In this document: piece after piece, positions 52,878 to 61,945 of the stretch
Position numbering within the stretch: the stretch's first letter is position 1
Layout of the letters: each line of letters starts with the position of its first letter
DNA from: Nocardia beijingensis NBRC 16342
Lineage (GTDB): Bacteria > Actinomycetota > Actinomycetes > Mycobacteriales > Mycobacteriaceae
Length of the DNA stretch: 64,000 nt
Assembly (NCBI RefSeq): GCF_001612785.1
Contig: NZ_BDBC01000018.1
Location: 1-64,000 of the forward strand
Direction of reading: 5' to 3'
Program-made: the position numbers and the translations under genes
Notes under the pieces: generated by a model
The model's database searches: none
What the model saw: the letters and a program-made list of their open reading frames with translations, nothing else
Told to the model about the DNA's origin: nothing

Positions 52878-53630
52878 ATGAGGAGCGCCATTCGGTACCT
52901 GTTCCTCGCGACCGTGATCGTGGCACTGGCCGCGTTAGGGTCGGGCGCGGCGGCAGCGACGATGATCGGAAAGCCGTCGACGCCTGCGGTGGCGGCGATC
53001 GGACCCTCGAACGGCCAGGTGGTGGGCGTCGCCCATCCGGTGACCATTCGTTTCGCCGCACCTGTCACGGACCGCGCACGAACGGAACAATCCATCGACA
53101 TCAGAACCGCCCGGCCGCTGCCGGGCACCTTCGCGTGGACCGGCGATCGCGAAGTGACGTGGACGCCGACCGGGTTCCTGCCCGCCGACGCGAGCATCCT
53201 CGTCTCGGTCGGCGGTGTGCGCACGGACTTCCGCACCAACGCGGGCGTTTTCGGTGAAGCGGACATGTCGGCGCACACGTTCACGCTCACCGTCGGCGGC
53301 ACGGTCGTCCGCACGATGCCGGCCTCGATGGGCAAGCCGGGATACGAAACACCCACCGGCACTTGGCCGGTGCTGGAGAAATTCCGGTCCGTCGTGTTCG
53401 ACTCCCGCACCATCGGCATTCCGCTGAGTTCGCCGGAGGGCTACATCATCAACGGCGAATTCGCCGAACGACTCACCTGGGGTGGGGTTTTCATTCACTC
53501 GGCCCCGTGGTCGGTGAATCAGCAAGGGTACGCGAACGTCAGCCACGGCTGCATCAACCTCGCCCCCGACGACGCGGAATGGGTCTATCACACGATCGGA
53601 GTCGGCGACCCCGTCGTCACGCACTGGTGA
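52878..53630 (+). CDS. L,D-transpeptidase (YkuD) with Ig-like domain
   Basis: The 250-residue exported enzyme makes 3-3 peptidoglycan cross-links typical of Mycobacteriales. An N-terminal signal or anchor segment (~8-28) is followed by an Ig-like domain (~38-115: GPSNGQVVGVAHPVTIRFAAPVTDRARTE). The YkuD catalytic domain follows, with MGKPGYETPTGTWPV, GGVFIHSAPWS and HGCINLAPDDA, which carries the active Cys near 225. AAGGGG 8 nt upstream supports the ATG at 52878. It lacks an extra C-terminal extension. Confidence 0.93.
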   Translation: MRSAIRYLFLATVIVALAALGSGAAAATMIGKPSTPAVAAIGPSNGQVVGVAHPVTIRFAAPVTDRARTEQSIDIRTARPLPGTFAWTGDREVTWTPTGFLPADASILVSVGGVRTDFRTNAGVFGEADMSAHTFTLTVGGTVVRTMPASMGKPGYETPTGTWPVLEKFRSVVFDSRTIGIPLSSPEGYIINGEFAERLTWGGVFIHSAPWSVNQQGYANVSHGCINLAPDDAEWVYHTIGVGDPVVTHW

Positions 53631-53684
53631 TCCGCGCCCCTCTCCGGGTAGCGTCGGATGACGCATCCGACGGGAGGGGCACCA

Positions 53685-54332
53685 GTGCGCGAGTTTCCGA
53701 TTCCACCGCCGCGTGACGCGAAAGAAGCCGAGTTCCAGGATCTTTGGGGCCCTTGGGCATCCGTCACGCCCGGCGATGTCGGCGAGATCCTCGGCGACAT
53801 CGACGCTCCGTGGTGGATCGCGGGCGGCTGGGCGATCGACGCCTGCACCGGCACCCGGCGGCAGCACAGTGACATCGACGTGGCGATGTTCCGCGCCGAT
53901 CTGCCCGCCTTGCGCACCGCCGCACGGGGCCGCCTGCACATCTGGTCCGCGGGCCCGGACGGCATTCGCCCCGTCGACGAGCGCTTCCCCGAGGTGGCCG
54001 AGAACGCCGATCAGGTGTGGCTGCGCGCGAACGCCCGGTCGCCGTGGCTGATCGACCTCCTGCTGAATCCAGGACAGGACGGGGCGTGGGTCAACCGGCG
54101 CGATCGCGCCATGGTCGCACCGCTCGACGAGGTGACCTGGATCGCCGACGACGGCATCCGGTACCTCAACCCGGAACTGGTGCTGATCTTCAAAGCCAAG
54201 CAGGGCAGGCCGAAGGACCGCGCGGATCTAGAGCGGACCTGGCCGCACCTCACTTCGGCACAGCGCGCCGCGGTGCGAACGTACGTGACCGGCCACTTCC
54301 CCGAGCACGAATGGCTGGATCTCCTGGGGTGA
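53685..54332 (+). CDS. Aminoglycoside 2''-nucleotidyltransferase-like protein
   Basis: The 215-residue protein has the nucleotidyltransferase motif APWWIAGGWAIDACTGTRRQHSDIDVAMF, where GG and DxD bind nucleotide and metal, and LIFKAKQGRPKDRADLERTW near the C-terminus, as in the AadB-like/aminoglycoside resistance family. Many chromosomal members are uncharacterised and may act on other substrates, so resistance is only a possibility. GGGAGGGG 5-7 nt before the GTG at 53685 decides the start over an ATG 9 codons upstream. Confidence 0.75.
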   Translation: MREFPIPPPRDAKEAEFQDLWGPWASVTPGDVGEILGDIDAPWWIAGGWAIDACTGTRRQHSDIDVAMFRADLPALRTAARGRLHIWSAGPDGIRPVDERFPEVAENADQVWLRANARSPWLIDLLLNPGQDGAWVNRRDRAMVAPLDEVTWIADDGIRYLNPELVLIFKAKQGRPKDRADLERTWPHLTSAQRAAVRTYVTGHFPEHEWLDLLG

Positions 54333-54565
54333 TGCCCGGAATCCCGAACCGCGCTTCGCCGTGGCAACGACGCTCGGCCGTCGGCACGGCGGACCCGTCG
54401 GCGCCATCCCGCGAGCCGGGCCCGATCGCGCGGCGCAGGTGCGCCGGATCGACGTACCGGGCGGTACCCTCCGAGGGGCGGGCGGCTCAAATGTGAACGC
54501 GGCGCGGCGTTCCCGGCTCGTGACGATGCGGTTAATCTGACGGGGACCTGATGAAGGGCGGGGCG

Positions 54566-55318
54566 ATGGATCGACCGGAGATGAGCGCACGACCCGGTTA
54601 CGACCGGGGGAATCCGTACGGTGCCGAACGGCCGCCGCAGGCGCCGTCCGGCGAGGACTACCGCGGCGAGTGGGCCGCGTGGGTGGATCGGCCGGCCGAG
54701 CAGCCGGCCGAACCCGCCCCGCCGCGGGAAGCCGAGCCGGACCTGTACGAGGATCAATTCTCGGGACTGATCGACCGCTCACCCGCGCCGCGTACCGCGT
54801 GGCGATGGGCGCTGCCGCTGTTCGCCACGCTCGGCATCGCCGCACTGGCCCTCGTGGCCTATCTGCTGGTCGGGGCCGGCGGGCCCGATACCCAGTCCGC
54901 CGCACCGGCTCCGTCCGCGCAGAACACCGCCCCCGCGGCGCCCGCCGCGCAATGCCCTGCCGAGCGAGTGGGCAACCGGATCCAGGGCAACGGCGTGGGC
55001 GGTTTCGACTCCGGTCCCGCGGTGATCTTCGCCTTCCAGCACGCCTATTACGTGGAACGGTCCGGCGAGCAGGTCCGCGCCACCACCACCGCGGACGCCG
55101 CCGTCCAGGCAGCCGACGCGATCCAGCGCGGCATCGACAGCATTCCCGCCGGCACCACCCACTGTGTCGCGATCAGTCCCGCCGCCTTCGCGGGCCAGTA
55201 CATCGTGGTGGTGACCGAGTACCGCCCAGGGCAGCAGCCGGTCACCTACAACCCGCAGATCGTCACCACCACCAAGGACGGCGAGCGCACGCTCATCAGC
55301 GCCATCGCCCGCGGGTGA
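54566..55318 (+). CDS. Single-pass membrane protein of unknown function
   Basis: The 250-residue protein has a proline/glutamate-rich cytoplasmic N-terminus (~1-75), one transmembrane helix (~82-103, WALPLFATLGIAALALVAYLLVG), an Ala/Pro linker, and an exported domain (~130-250) with two cysteines (AAQCPAERVGN and TTHCVAI) that could form a disulphide. The exported part contains PAVIFAFQHAYYVERSGEQVRAT and IVVVTEYRPGQQPVTYNPQIV. This layout is common for Nocardia and Mycobacterium envelope proteins; the activity is not known. Confidence 0.7.
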   Translation: MDRPEMSARPGYDRGNPYGAERPPQAPSGEDYRGEWAAWVDRPAEQPAEPAPPREAEPDLYEDQFSGLIDRSPAPRTAWRWALPLFATLGIAALALVAYLLVGAGGPDTQSAAPAPSAQNTAPAAPAAQCPAERVGNRIQGNGVGGFDSGPAVIFAFQHAYYVERSGEQVRATTTADAAVQAADAIQRGIDSIPAGTTHCVAISPAAFAGQYIVVVTEYRPGQQPVTYNPQIVTTTKDGERTLISAIARG

Positions 55319-55353
55319 GGCGGCTCGTCGCGAGCACGCCCGAACGCGGTCGA

Positions 55354-56199
55354 TCAGTCGGATTCGGCGGCGGTGACCACGTGGCGCATGAGCAGTGCCG
55401 TGGTGACCGGGCCGACGCCGCCGGGGACGGGGCTGAGCCCCCCGGCCTTGCCGCGCACCGAGTCGGCGTCGACGTCGCCGACGATCTTGCCGTCGGGGGC
55501 CTCGTTGGTGCCGACGTCGATGACCACCGCGCCCTCCCGGACATGCTTGCCGGAGATCAGGCCGATGCGGCCCGCCGCGGCGACGACGATGTCGGCGGTG
55601 GCGGTGACGGCGGCGAGGTCGGCGGTGCGGGAGTGGCACACCGTGACGGTCGCGTCCTTCGCCAGCAACAGCTGGGCCAGCGGCTTGCCGACGATGTTGG
55701 AGCGGCCGACGACGGCGACGTGGCGGCCCGCCAGCGGGATCCGATGGTGTTCGAGCAGTTCCACCACGGCCTCGGAGGTGGCGGGGACGAAGCCGTCGAG
55801 CCCGGCCGCCAGCAGGCCCAGCGACAGCGGGCTGACGCCGTCGACGTCCTTGGACGCGACGATCGCGGAACTCACATCGTCGAGGGTGACGCCCTTCGGC
55901 AAGGGGGTCTGCAGCATGATCGCGTCGGTCGCCGGATCCGCGCCCCGCGCTTCGAGTTCGGCCCGGATCGCCGCCACGTCGGCTTCCGCGCCGAGATCGA
56001 CCGTGTCGCAGGCGATTCCGAGCCGTTCGGCCGCTTTGCGGAGCGAGTTCACATACCAGGCGCTCGCCGGGTCGTCGTTCGCCACGACCAGAGCAAGGCG
56101 CGGGGCGGCGCCGCCCTCGGTGCGTGCGGCGGCGCGGGCCTTGGTGTCGGCGTTGATGGCGGCGGCGAGTTCCTTGCCGGACAGCGAAACGGTATCCAC
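55354..56199 (-). CDS. folD: Bifunctional methylene-THF dehydrogenase/methenyl-THF cyclohydrolase FolD
   Basis: The 281-residue enzyme of one-carbon metabolism has the substrate-site segment VVANDDPASAWYVNSLRKAAERLGI. It also has IMLQTPLPKGV, KDVDGVSPLSLG, the NADP motif VVGRSNIVGKPLAQLLL, TVCHSRT, and the C-terminal PVPGGVGPVTTALLMRH. The GTG at 56199 lacks a ribosome binding site but has TAGGCT 8 bp upstream, the mark of a leaderless promoter. Upstream in-frame codons read as filler. Confidence 0.95.
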   Translation of the reverse strand: MDTVSLSGKELAAAINADTKARAAARTEGGAAPRLALVVANDDPASAWYVNSLRKAAERLGIACDTVDLGAEADVAAIRAELEARGADPATDAIMLQTPLPKGVTLDDVSSAIVASKDVDGVSPLSLGLLAAGLDGFVPATSEAVVELLEHHRIPLAGRHVAVVGRSNIVGKPLAQLLLAKDATVTVCHSRTADLAAVTATADIVVAAAGRIGLISGKHVREGAVVIDVGTNEAPDGKIVGDVDADSVRGKAGGLSPVPGGVGPVTTALLMRHVVTAAESD

Positions 56200-56207
56200 G
56201 TTGACAC

Positions 56208-56213
56208 AGCCTA
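56208..56213 (-). promoter_or_regulatory. Leaderless-type -10 element of folD
   Basis: TAGGCT on the minus strand fits TANNNT and ends 8 nt before the folD GTG, so transcription would begin at or near the start codon. Confidence 0.5.
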
Positions 56214-56704
56214 ACGGGCGCGGCCGGACGAATACCGCACCAGTCCACGCCGAGCCGCGCTGATACGAGGCAATCGCACGCTGAACGGGCGGCGCAGCGA
56301 ACGCGACCGGACCCGGCGCCCTGAGGGCTCTCGTCCACCGTCCCGGTGGCACCGGCGGGCCCGCCTCGGACTTCCGTCCGCCCCGGCGCCCCTTCCGACC
56401 GGCTCGCCAGGCCGGGGCAGAGCGACACGGGCGGGAGTTACGGCGGCAGTTCGCCTGGCGCCGCTCCGAAGTTCTCCGCGGTACCGAAGAAAAGTGAGTC
56501 GGCGACCGGCACCGCTCCGGCAACCACCGACGGCGATTGCACGACCCGCGATTGCGCCGAGCGCGCGTCGCCGTGACGGCATCGCAGGACCCGTTCGCAA
56601 TGTGCGGCATGGTCGGGAGGTTCGGCCGTATGGTAATCCGTGCTTGCCCCAGCTAACTGCTAGCACGTGCCATCCCGTTACAGAGCGGAAAGGTGACGAC
56701 TGTA
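56214..56704. other. Intergenic region with nothing recognised
   Basis: About 490 bp separate divergent folD and the DUF218 gene. Open frames here have arginine/proline-rich, low-complexity translations and no start signals, so no gene is called. No hairpin or palindrome stands out. Confidence 0.5.
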
Positions 56705-57577
56705 GTGATGATCTCGAGGCATTGGAAACTTCTCGTCGCGGCGTCGTTCGCCGCGTTCTCGCTCACCGGGCTCGCCGGGGTTCCCGCGCACGCCGCGCCG
56801 GAAACGGACGCGCTGTACAACTCCGCCCAGCGCCACTTCGCCAACGGCGACGACGCCGCGGGCCGCGCCGACCTGCGCAACCTGATCGGCGCCGACCCGG
56901 CCGACGCCGAAGCGCTCGCCCTGCAGGCGATTTGGTCGGACTACGCCGGTGACCTGCCCGCGCTGGTGGACGCCATGGCCCGGCTGCACGCGGTCGACCC
57001 CGGCTTGGCGCAGGGCACCGACAACGTGCTCGGCGCCATCCGCGCCGCGGTGGGCACCCTGCCGAACCCGCTGCCCGCGCTGGCGGGACCGCAGACCGGC
57101 ATCGTCGTGCTCGGCTACGGCCTGCTCCCGGACGGGGCGCTGCGTCCGGAACTGGTGAACCGGCTCACCGCGGCCTGGTTGCAGTCGATCGCGGCGCCGC
57201 TGTCGCCGATCGTCGTCACCGGCGGTAATCCGCAGAACGGCGTCACCGAGGCCGAGGCCATGCGCGACTGGCTGGTCGGCCACGGCGTGCCGCCCACCCG
57301 AATCCACGTGGAGAGCCGCGCGGGCTCGACCGTGCAGAACGCCCTGTTCAGCACGAGGCTGCTGCGTGAGGTAGGTGCGACGAGCGCGATCGTGGTCACC
57401 TCGCCCAACCACATCCGCCGCGCCGTGGCCGATTTCATCGTCGCTGGCACCAGGGTCGTCGGGGCGACGACCTCGCTGGAACAGCTGGTCTCGCAGCTGC
57501 CGCCGCCGGGCCGAGCGGGCCAGCGCGGCATCTACCTCGACGCCACCCGAACCTTCCAACTCGATACGGCACGCTGA
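56705..57577 (+). CDS. Secreted DUF218 (SanA/YdcF-like) protein
   Basis: The 290-residue protein has a signal peptide (~1-30, LTGLAGVPAHAAPE). A helical N-terminal region (30-110) is followed by the DUF218 domain (~115-275: GIVVLGYGLLPDGALRPELVNRL, PIVVTGGNPQNGVTEAEAM, ESRAGSTVQNALFSTRLLREVG, VVTSPNHIRRA). DUF218 proteins are linked to envelope integrity and glycan or cyclic-peptide precursors. The start is uncertain: the GTG at 56705 has GGAAAGG 11 nt away, while a GTG at 56693 overlaps that site. Confidence 0.85.
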   Translation: MMISRHWKLLVAASFAAFSLTGLAGVPAHAAPETDALYNSAQRHFANGDDAAGRADLRNLIGADPADAEALALQAIWSDYAGDLPALVDAMARLHAVDPGLAQGTDNVLGAIRAAVGTLPNPLPALAGPQTGIVVLGYGLLPDGALRPELVNRLTAAWLQSIAAPLSPIVVTGGNPQNGVTEAEAMRDWLVGHGVPPTRIHVESRAGSTVQNALFSTRLLREVGATSAIVVTSPNHIRRAVADFIVAGTRVVGATTSLEQLVSQLPPPGRAGQRGIYLDATRTFQLDTAR

Positions 57578-57673
57578 CGCCGGGCCGATAGCGACCCGCG
57601 GCCGCGGCGCCGGTCCCCACCACCGGGGGAAATCCGTTGGCGCCATCGCCTGTGCGCGCGGCACGATGGCCCG

Positions 57674-58477
57674 GTGACGTCTGCGGGAAGTGTCGATGTG
57701 GTGGCCCGGCTCCGGGCGGCGGGCTGCGTGTTCGCCGAGGACGAGGCGCGGCTGCTCACCGCCGCCGCCGCGGAGACCGGTGCGGACCTCGAAGTGCTCG
57801 TCACCCAGCGCGTCACCGGCAGCCCGCTCGAGCATGTGCTCGGCTGGGCCGAATTCCACGGGCTGCGGGTCATGGTCTCGCCCGGCGTCTTCGTGCCGCG
57901 GCAGCGCACCGCGTTCCTGGTGGACCGAGCGGTCGAGTCGCTCCGCGACCGCAGCGGTCATCCGGTGGTGGTCGATCTGTGCTGCGGTTCCGGCGCGCTC
58001 GGCCTCGCGGTGGCGCGGACCGCCGCCGACGAGGGCCGTCCGGTCACCCTGGCGGCCGCCGACATCGATCCGGTCGCGGTCGAGTGCGCCCGCCGCAACC
58101 TCACCCCGCTTGGCGCGCCGGTCTACGAAGGGGACCTCTTCGAACCCTTGCCCGAAGAGTTGCGCGGCTGCATCGACATCCTGCTCTGCAACACCCCCTA
58201 CGTCCCCTCGGCGATGATCGCGCGGATGCCACCGGAGGCCCGAGAGCACGAGCCGCGCACCGCTCTCGACGGCGGTCCGGACGGCTTGGACGTCTTCCGC
58301 CGGGTCGCGGCCGAGGCCGCCGAGTGGCTGTCGCCGGGCGGACAGCTGTTCGTGGAATCCAGCGAGCAGCAGGCGCCGCCGGCCCTGTCCATCCTGGCTC
58401 GATACGGCCTCGCGGGGCAGGTCTCCGAATCAGAGGAGAATTACGCGACGGTGGTCATCGGCACCCGTCCCCGCTGA
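57674..58477 (+). CDS. PrmC/HemK-related methyltransferase (TIGR03704-like)
   Basis: The 267-residue AdoMet-dependent enzyme has an N-terminal helical domain (~1-70, ending GSPLEHVLGWAEFHGLRV), VFVPRQRTAFLVD, the AdoMet motif VVDLCCGSGALGLAVAR and AAADIDPVAVECARRN. The catalytic motif reads LLCNTPYVP, where release-factor methyltransferase PrmC has NPPY; this change marks a PrmC-related family of unknown substrate. It is thus probably not the release-factor enzyme. The GTG at 57674 has no clear ribosome binding site. Confidence 0.85.
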   Translation: MTSAGSVDVVARLRAAGCVFAEDEARLLTAAAAETGADLEVLVTQRVTGSPLEHVLGWAEFHGLRVMVSPGVFVPRQRTAFLVDRAVESLRDRSGHPVVVDLCCGSGALGLAVARTAADEGRPVTLAAADIDPVAVECARRNLTPLGAPVYEGDLFEPLPEELRGCIDILLCNTPYVPSAMIARMPPEAREHEPRTALDGGPDGLDVFRRVAAEAAEWLSPGGQLFVESSEQQAPPALSILARYGLAGQVSESEENYATVVIGTRPR

Positions 58478-58663
58478 CGAGGGCGTCGGGTAGTCGCGAT
58501 CACGGCTCGGGCAGGCCGTCCGTCCAGCGCGCGGCGCGTTCGGCGCCTGCACCTGCGGACAGCGCTGCGGTGCGCCGAGGTTCTGGCTCCGGCGAGGCGG
58601 CACACCTGAAGACGGCCACCGGAGCGGCTGTCGTGCCTGCGCACCGGCGAGTCGTGCCGCGCG

Positions 58664-59494
58664 CTACTTCGCGCGACCGGTGAACTCGTCCATCGAGTGG
58701 TAGACCCCGACCGTGTTCAGGAACAGGTCGCGCAGTCTGATCGGCAGCAGACCGGACAGCGCCTTGTTCAGGCGAGAAGTCCACGGCAGCACGACCAGCG
58801 GGGTGCCGTTCTTCATCTCGCGCCATGAGGTGTCGACCACCTTGTCCTGTTCCAGGATCGGCGTGAACAGGAATCCTTTGGCGCCTTCGAACATTCCGGT
58901 GTTGATGTAGGTCGGGCAGACCGTGGTGACCTTCACGTGGTCGTGGCCCGCCTGTTCCAACTCGATGCGCACCGAGTCCGACCAGCCGAGGGCGGCCCAC
59001 TTGGACGCGGCGTAGACGCTCATGCGGGGGTTGGACACCAGGCCCGCGGAGGAGGCGATGGTCAGCACCCGCGCTTCGGTGGACCCGGCGACCATGGCGG
59101 GCAGGAATTCGAGCGTGACATACATCGGGCCGAGCGAGTTGATCGCCATCGTCTTGTCGATGTCGGCGCGGTTCTCGGTTTCCCAGAAATAGCGGTTGCC
59201 GCGCACGATGCCCGCGTTGTTGACCAGGATGTCGATGCCGCCGACCTGCTCGCGCACGCTCGCCGCCGCCTCGGTGATCGACTCGGCCGAGGCCACGTCG
59301 ACCACGTGGTGGTGCACGGCGCTGCCGCGGCCGGTCAGTTCGGCGGCGGTGTCCTTCAGCGCGGCCTCGTTGATATCCCACAGCACGATCGCCGCGGCGC
59401 CCTCGCGCACCGCGCGCTCGGCGAACAGCTTGCCGAGGCCCATCGCGGCCCCCGTGACCAGGACCCTCTTGCCCGCCACCGTGTCCAGTTTCAT
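58664..59494 (-). CDS. Short-chain dehydrogenase/reductase
   Basis: The 276-residue classical SDR has VLVTGAAMGLGKLFAE, DILVNNAGIVRGNRYFWETE, IASSAGLVSN and YAASKWAALG (catalytic Ser, Tyr, Lys). A longer, partly hydrophobic C-terminal extension (SRLNKALSGLLPIRLRDLFLNTVGVY) suggests a membrane-associated lipid substrate. AGGAAG lies 9 nt before the ATG at 59494. It is downstream of the GabD2-like gene on the same strand, 33 bp away, and so likely part of one operon. Confidence 0.88.
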   Translation of the reverse strand: MKLDTVAGKRVLVTGAAMGLGKLFAERAVREGAAAIVLWDINEAALKDTAAELTGRGSAVHHHVVDVASAESITEAAASVREQVGGIDILVNNAGIVRGNRYFWETENRADIDKTMAINSLGPMYVTLEFLPAMVAGSTEARVLTIASSAGLVSNPRMSVYAASKWAALGWSDSVRIELEQAGHDHVKVTTVCPTYINTGMFEGAKGFLFTPILEQDKVVDTSWREMKNGTPLVVLPWTSRLNKALSGLLPIRLRDLFLNTVGVYHSMDEFTGRAK

Positions 59495-59527
59495 CCGTAC
59501 TGCTTCCTGATTCGTGAGTCGTGCGCG

Positions 59528-61099
59528 TTATTTCTGCCGGAGCGCCTTCATGACGCCGAAGTACAGCGTCATGGTCTTGGCCCAGAGCGCTTCGGACATG
59601 CCGGGCAGCGGCGCGATCGGCAGCACCCGCTGCACCGCGATGGTCTGGGTGTCGATGTACTTGAGCAGGCCTTCCGGACCGTGCCTGCGCCCGGTGCCGG
59701 AGATGCCGAGCCCGCCGGACGGGGCGTCGGCGCTGCCCCACGCGGCGATGAAGCCTTCGTTGACGTTCACCGAGCCCGCCTCGATCCGTGCCGCCACGGC
59801 GCGGCCGCGGGCGGTGTCCTTGGTCCAGACGCTGGCGTTGAGGCCGTAGGCGGTGTCGTTGGCCTGCGCCACGGCTTCGTCGTCGCTGCTCACCCGGTAG
59901 ATCGAGACCACGGGGCCGAAGGTCTCCTCGCGGTGCACCGTCATGCCGGGCCGCACTCCCGCCAGGACGGTGGGCTCGTAGAAGTACGGGCCCAGGTCCG
60001 GCCGCGCGCGACCGCCCGCCAGCACTGTGGCGCCCTTGGCCACCGCGTCGTTCACGTGGTCAACCACCGTGTCCAGCTGGCGCTGGAAGGTCAGCGACCC
60101 CATGTCGCTGTCGTAGTCCAGCCCGCCGCCCAGCCGGATCGCCTCGACGTGCGCGACGAATTCGGTGACGAAGCGGTCGTAGACGCTGTCGTGCACGTAG
60201 ATCCGTTCCATCGACTCGCACAGCTGCCCGGCCGAGGCGAAGCAGGCGCGGATGGCGATCTTGGCGGCGCGCGATACGTCCGCGTCGGCGAGCACCAGCA
60301 GCGGGTTCTTGCCGCCGAGTTCCAGCGAGTAGCCGATCAGCCGCTCGCCCGCCTGCCGGGCGATGGTCCTTCCGGTCGCGCTGGAGCCGGTGTAGTCGAC
60401 GTAGTCGGCGCGGGCGATCACCTCGCCGCCGATCACCGAACCCCGGCCGAGCACGGCCTGCCAGAGCCCGCGCGGCAGCCCGGCGCGCACGGCGGCGTCG
60501 ATGGCCCACAGCGCGGTGAGCGCGGTCTGGTTGTCCGGGCGCGCCACCACCGCGTTGCCCGCGACGAGGGCGGGCAGCGCGTCCGAGACGGCCAAGGCCA
60601 GCGGGTAGTTCCACGGCGAGATCACCGCGACCACTCCCTTGGGCCGGTGCCGCACGTCCACCTGGGTGAGCACGGGAAGCACCCCGCGGGGTTTGCGGGT
60701 GGCCAGCAGCCGTCCGGCCACCGAGGCGTAGTACCTGGCGTTCACCGCCACGTCGCCGACCTCGTCGAAGGCGTGCGCGCGCGCCTTGCCCGTCTCGGTC
60801 TGCACGATGTCGAGGATGGTGTCCTGCTCGGCGAGCACGATGTCGTGGAACCGGCGCAGCACCGCGACGCGTTCGCGCACCGGACGCCGCGCCCACTGGC
60901 GCTGCGCTTCGCGGGCCGTGGCGAACGCGGTCTCGATGTCGGCGGTAGAGGACTGCGGCAGGTCGGCGATCTTCGCGCCGGTGGCGGGCGCGAACACTTC
61001 GACCGCGGGCGCGCCGCCGGCGACGGCGTGCGCGAGCAACGGCCGCACCAGCGCGGAGGGCAGCGCGTCGGCGGTGGCCGGGTGGGAGGCGGTGGTCAT
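59528..61099 (-). CDS. gabD2: Succinate-semialdehyde/aldehyde dehydrogenase, GabD2-like
   Basis: The 523-residue aldehyde dehydrogenase has VAVISPWNYPLALAVSDALPAL, the general base Glu in YSLELGGKNPLLVL and the catalytic Cys in ASAGQLCESMERIYVH, with EETFGPVVSIY and NVNEG motifs. The sequence type matches mycobacterial GabD2 (NADP-linked succinate-semialdehyde dehydrogenase), but the context (two SDRs and a monooxygenase) fits oxidation of a lipid-derived aldehyde. GAGAGGG supports the ATG at 61099. A consensus promoter lies 60-95 bp upstream. Confidence 0.88.
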   Translation of the reverse strand: MTTASHPATADALPSALVRPLLAHAVAGGAPAVEVFAPATGAKIADLPQSSTADIETAFATAREAQRQWARRPVRERVAVLRRFHDIVLAEQDTILDIVQTETGKARAHAFDEVGDVAVNARYYASVAGRLLATRKPRGVLPVLTQVDVRHRPKGVVAVISPWNYPLALAVSDALPALVAGNAVVARPDNQTALTALWAIDAAVRAGLPRGLWQAVLGRGSVIGGEVIARADYVDYTGSSATGRTIARQAGERLIGYSLELGGKNPLLVLADADVSRAAKIAIRACFASAGQLCESMERIYVHDSVYDRFVTEFVAHVEAIRLGGGLDYDSDMGSLTFQRQLDTVVDHVNDAVAKGATVLAGGRARPDLGPYFYEPTVLAGVRPGMTVHREETFGPVVSIYRVSSDDEAVAQANDTAYGLNASVWTKDTARGRAVAARIEAGSVNVNEGFIAAWGSADAPSGGLGISGTGRRHGPEGLLKYIDTQTIAVQRVLPIAPLPGMSEALWAKTMTLYFGVMKALRQK

Positions 61100-61154
61100 G
61101 ATCGGCCCTCTCGCGAGCGGTGGGCGGCGCCGCATGCGCGCCCTATTTAATGAA

Positions 61155-61195
61155 CAGTGGTGTTAGATTAATGTCTATGTCACTGGTCGTGTCAA
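61155..61195 (-). promoter_or_regulatory. Promoter of the gabD2-SDR operon with overlapping inverted repeat
   Basis: TTGACA (61195-61190) and ATTAAT (61172-61167) on the minus strand are 17 bp apart, in an AT-rich island in otherwise GC-rich DNA. CAGTG (61155-61159) and CACTG (61181-61185) flank the -10 as an inverted repeat. The divergent TetR is the likely binder. Confidence 0.65.
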
Positions 61196-61248
61196 GCTGT
61201 TCGTCGTGGCGCACAGGTATCGAGGGGGCCGCGTTGTGAGGTGGCACC

Positions 61249-61932
61249 ATGCCGGCTGAGTCGACGGCGGCCCGCCGCGGCCGGCCGCCGCAGACCCCGG
61301 AACAGGCCGAGGAGGTGCGCGCGCGGATCGTGCTGGCGACGGCGGAAGTGTTCACCCGCACCGGTTCCCGCGGGCTGAGCGTCGCGCAGATCATCGAGCA
61401 GGCCGGACTGGCGCGGCCGACCTTCTACCGCTACTTCGCCAACGCGAACGAGCCGCTGCTCGCGGTGCTCGACAGTTCCAACGACGGGTTGGTCGGCGGC
61501 ATCCGCGCGGCGCTGACCGGCACCGACGAGCCGGTCGAGCTGGGCATCCGGCTGATCGACGCCTACCTGGACTGGGCGCGCGGGCACGGCCCCATGCTGC
61601 GGCCGCTGTTCGCCGAGCTGCACGACCCGGGCTCGCCGGTGTCGGCCTACCGGGAGCGCGCGCTCGACGACATCCGCGAGTTGGTGCGCGAGACGTTCGC
61701 CGGACTCGGCCGTCCGGTGCCGAGCCCGCTGGACCTGGACGCCGCGCTGCACCTGTGCGAGTACGTGGTCTACCGGATCTCCGCAGGCACCGCGCCGGGA
61801 GCCGAACCGGACGCCGACACCGTGGCGGCGGCACGGCTGACGATGATCCGTGTGCTGCTCACGACGCTCGGCACGCGGGCCGATCTGGAGTACGCGCTGA
61901 CGCTGCCGACGATCTTCCCCGCCGAGCCGTAG
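61249..61932 (+). CDS. TetR-family regulator
   Basis: The 227-residue protein has the helix-turn-helix LSVAQIIEQAGLARPTFYRYFANANEPLLAVL near residues 45-75, then an all-helical ligand domain. It is divergent from the gabD2-SDR operon with an inverted repeat between them. The SDR-monooxygenase pair ends 13 bp past its stop, convergent. It is therefore positioned to control the whole oxidation cluster. Confidence 0.88.
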   Translation: MPAESTAARRGRPPQTPEQAEEVRARIVLATAEVFTRTGSRGLSVAQIIEQAGLARPTFYRYFANANEPLLAVLDSSNDGLVGGIRAALTGTDEPVELGIRLIDAYLDWARGHGPMLRPLFAELHDPGSPVSAYRERALDDIRELVRETFAGLGRPVPSPLDLDAALHLCEYVVYRISAGTAPGAEPDADTVAAARLTMIRVLLTTLGTRADLEYALTLPTIFPAEP

Positions 61933-61945
61933 CCCGGCCCGCGGG

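Noticed and set aside
56211..56666. Possible gene between folD and the DUF218 gene
   Set aside because: The translation is arginine/proline-rich low complexity on both strands, with no ribosome binding site and no conserved pattern.
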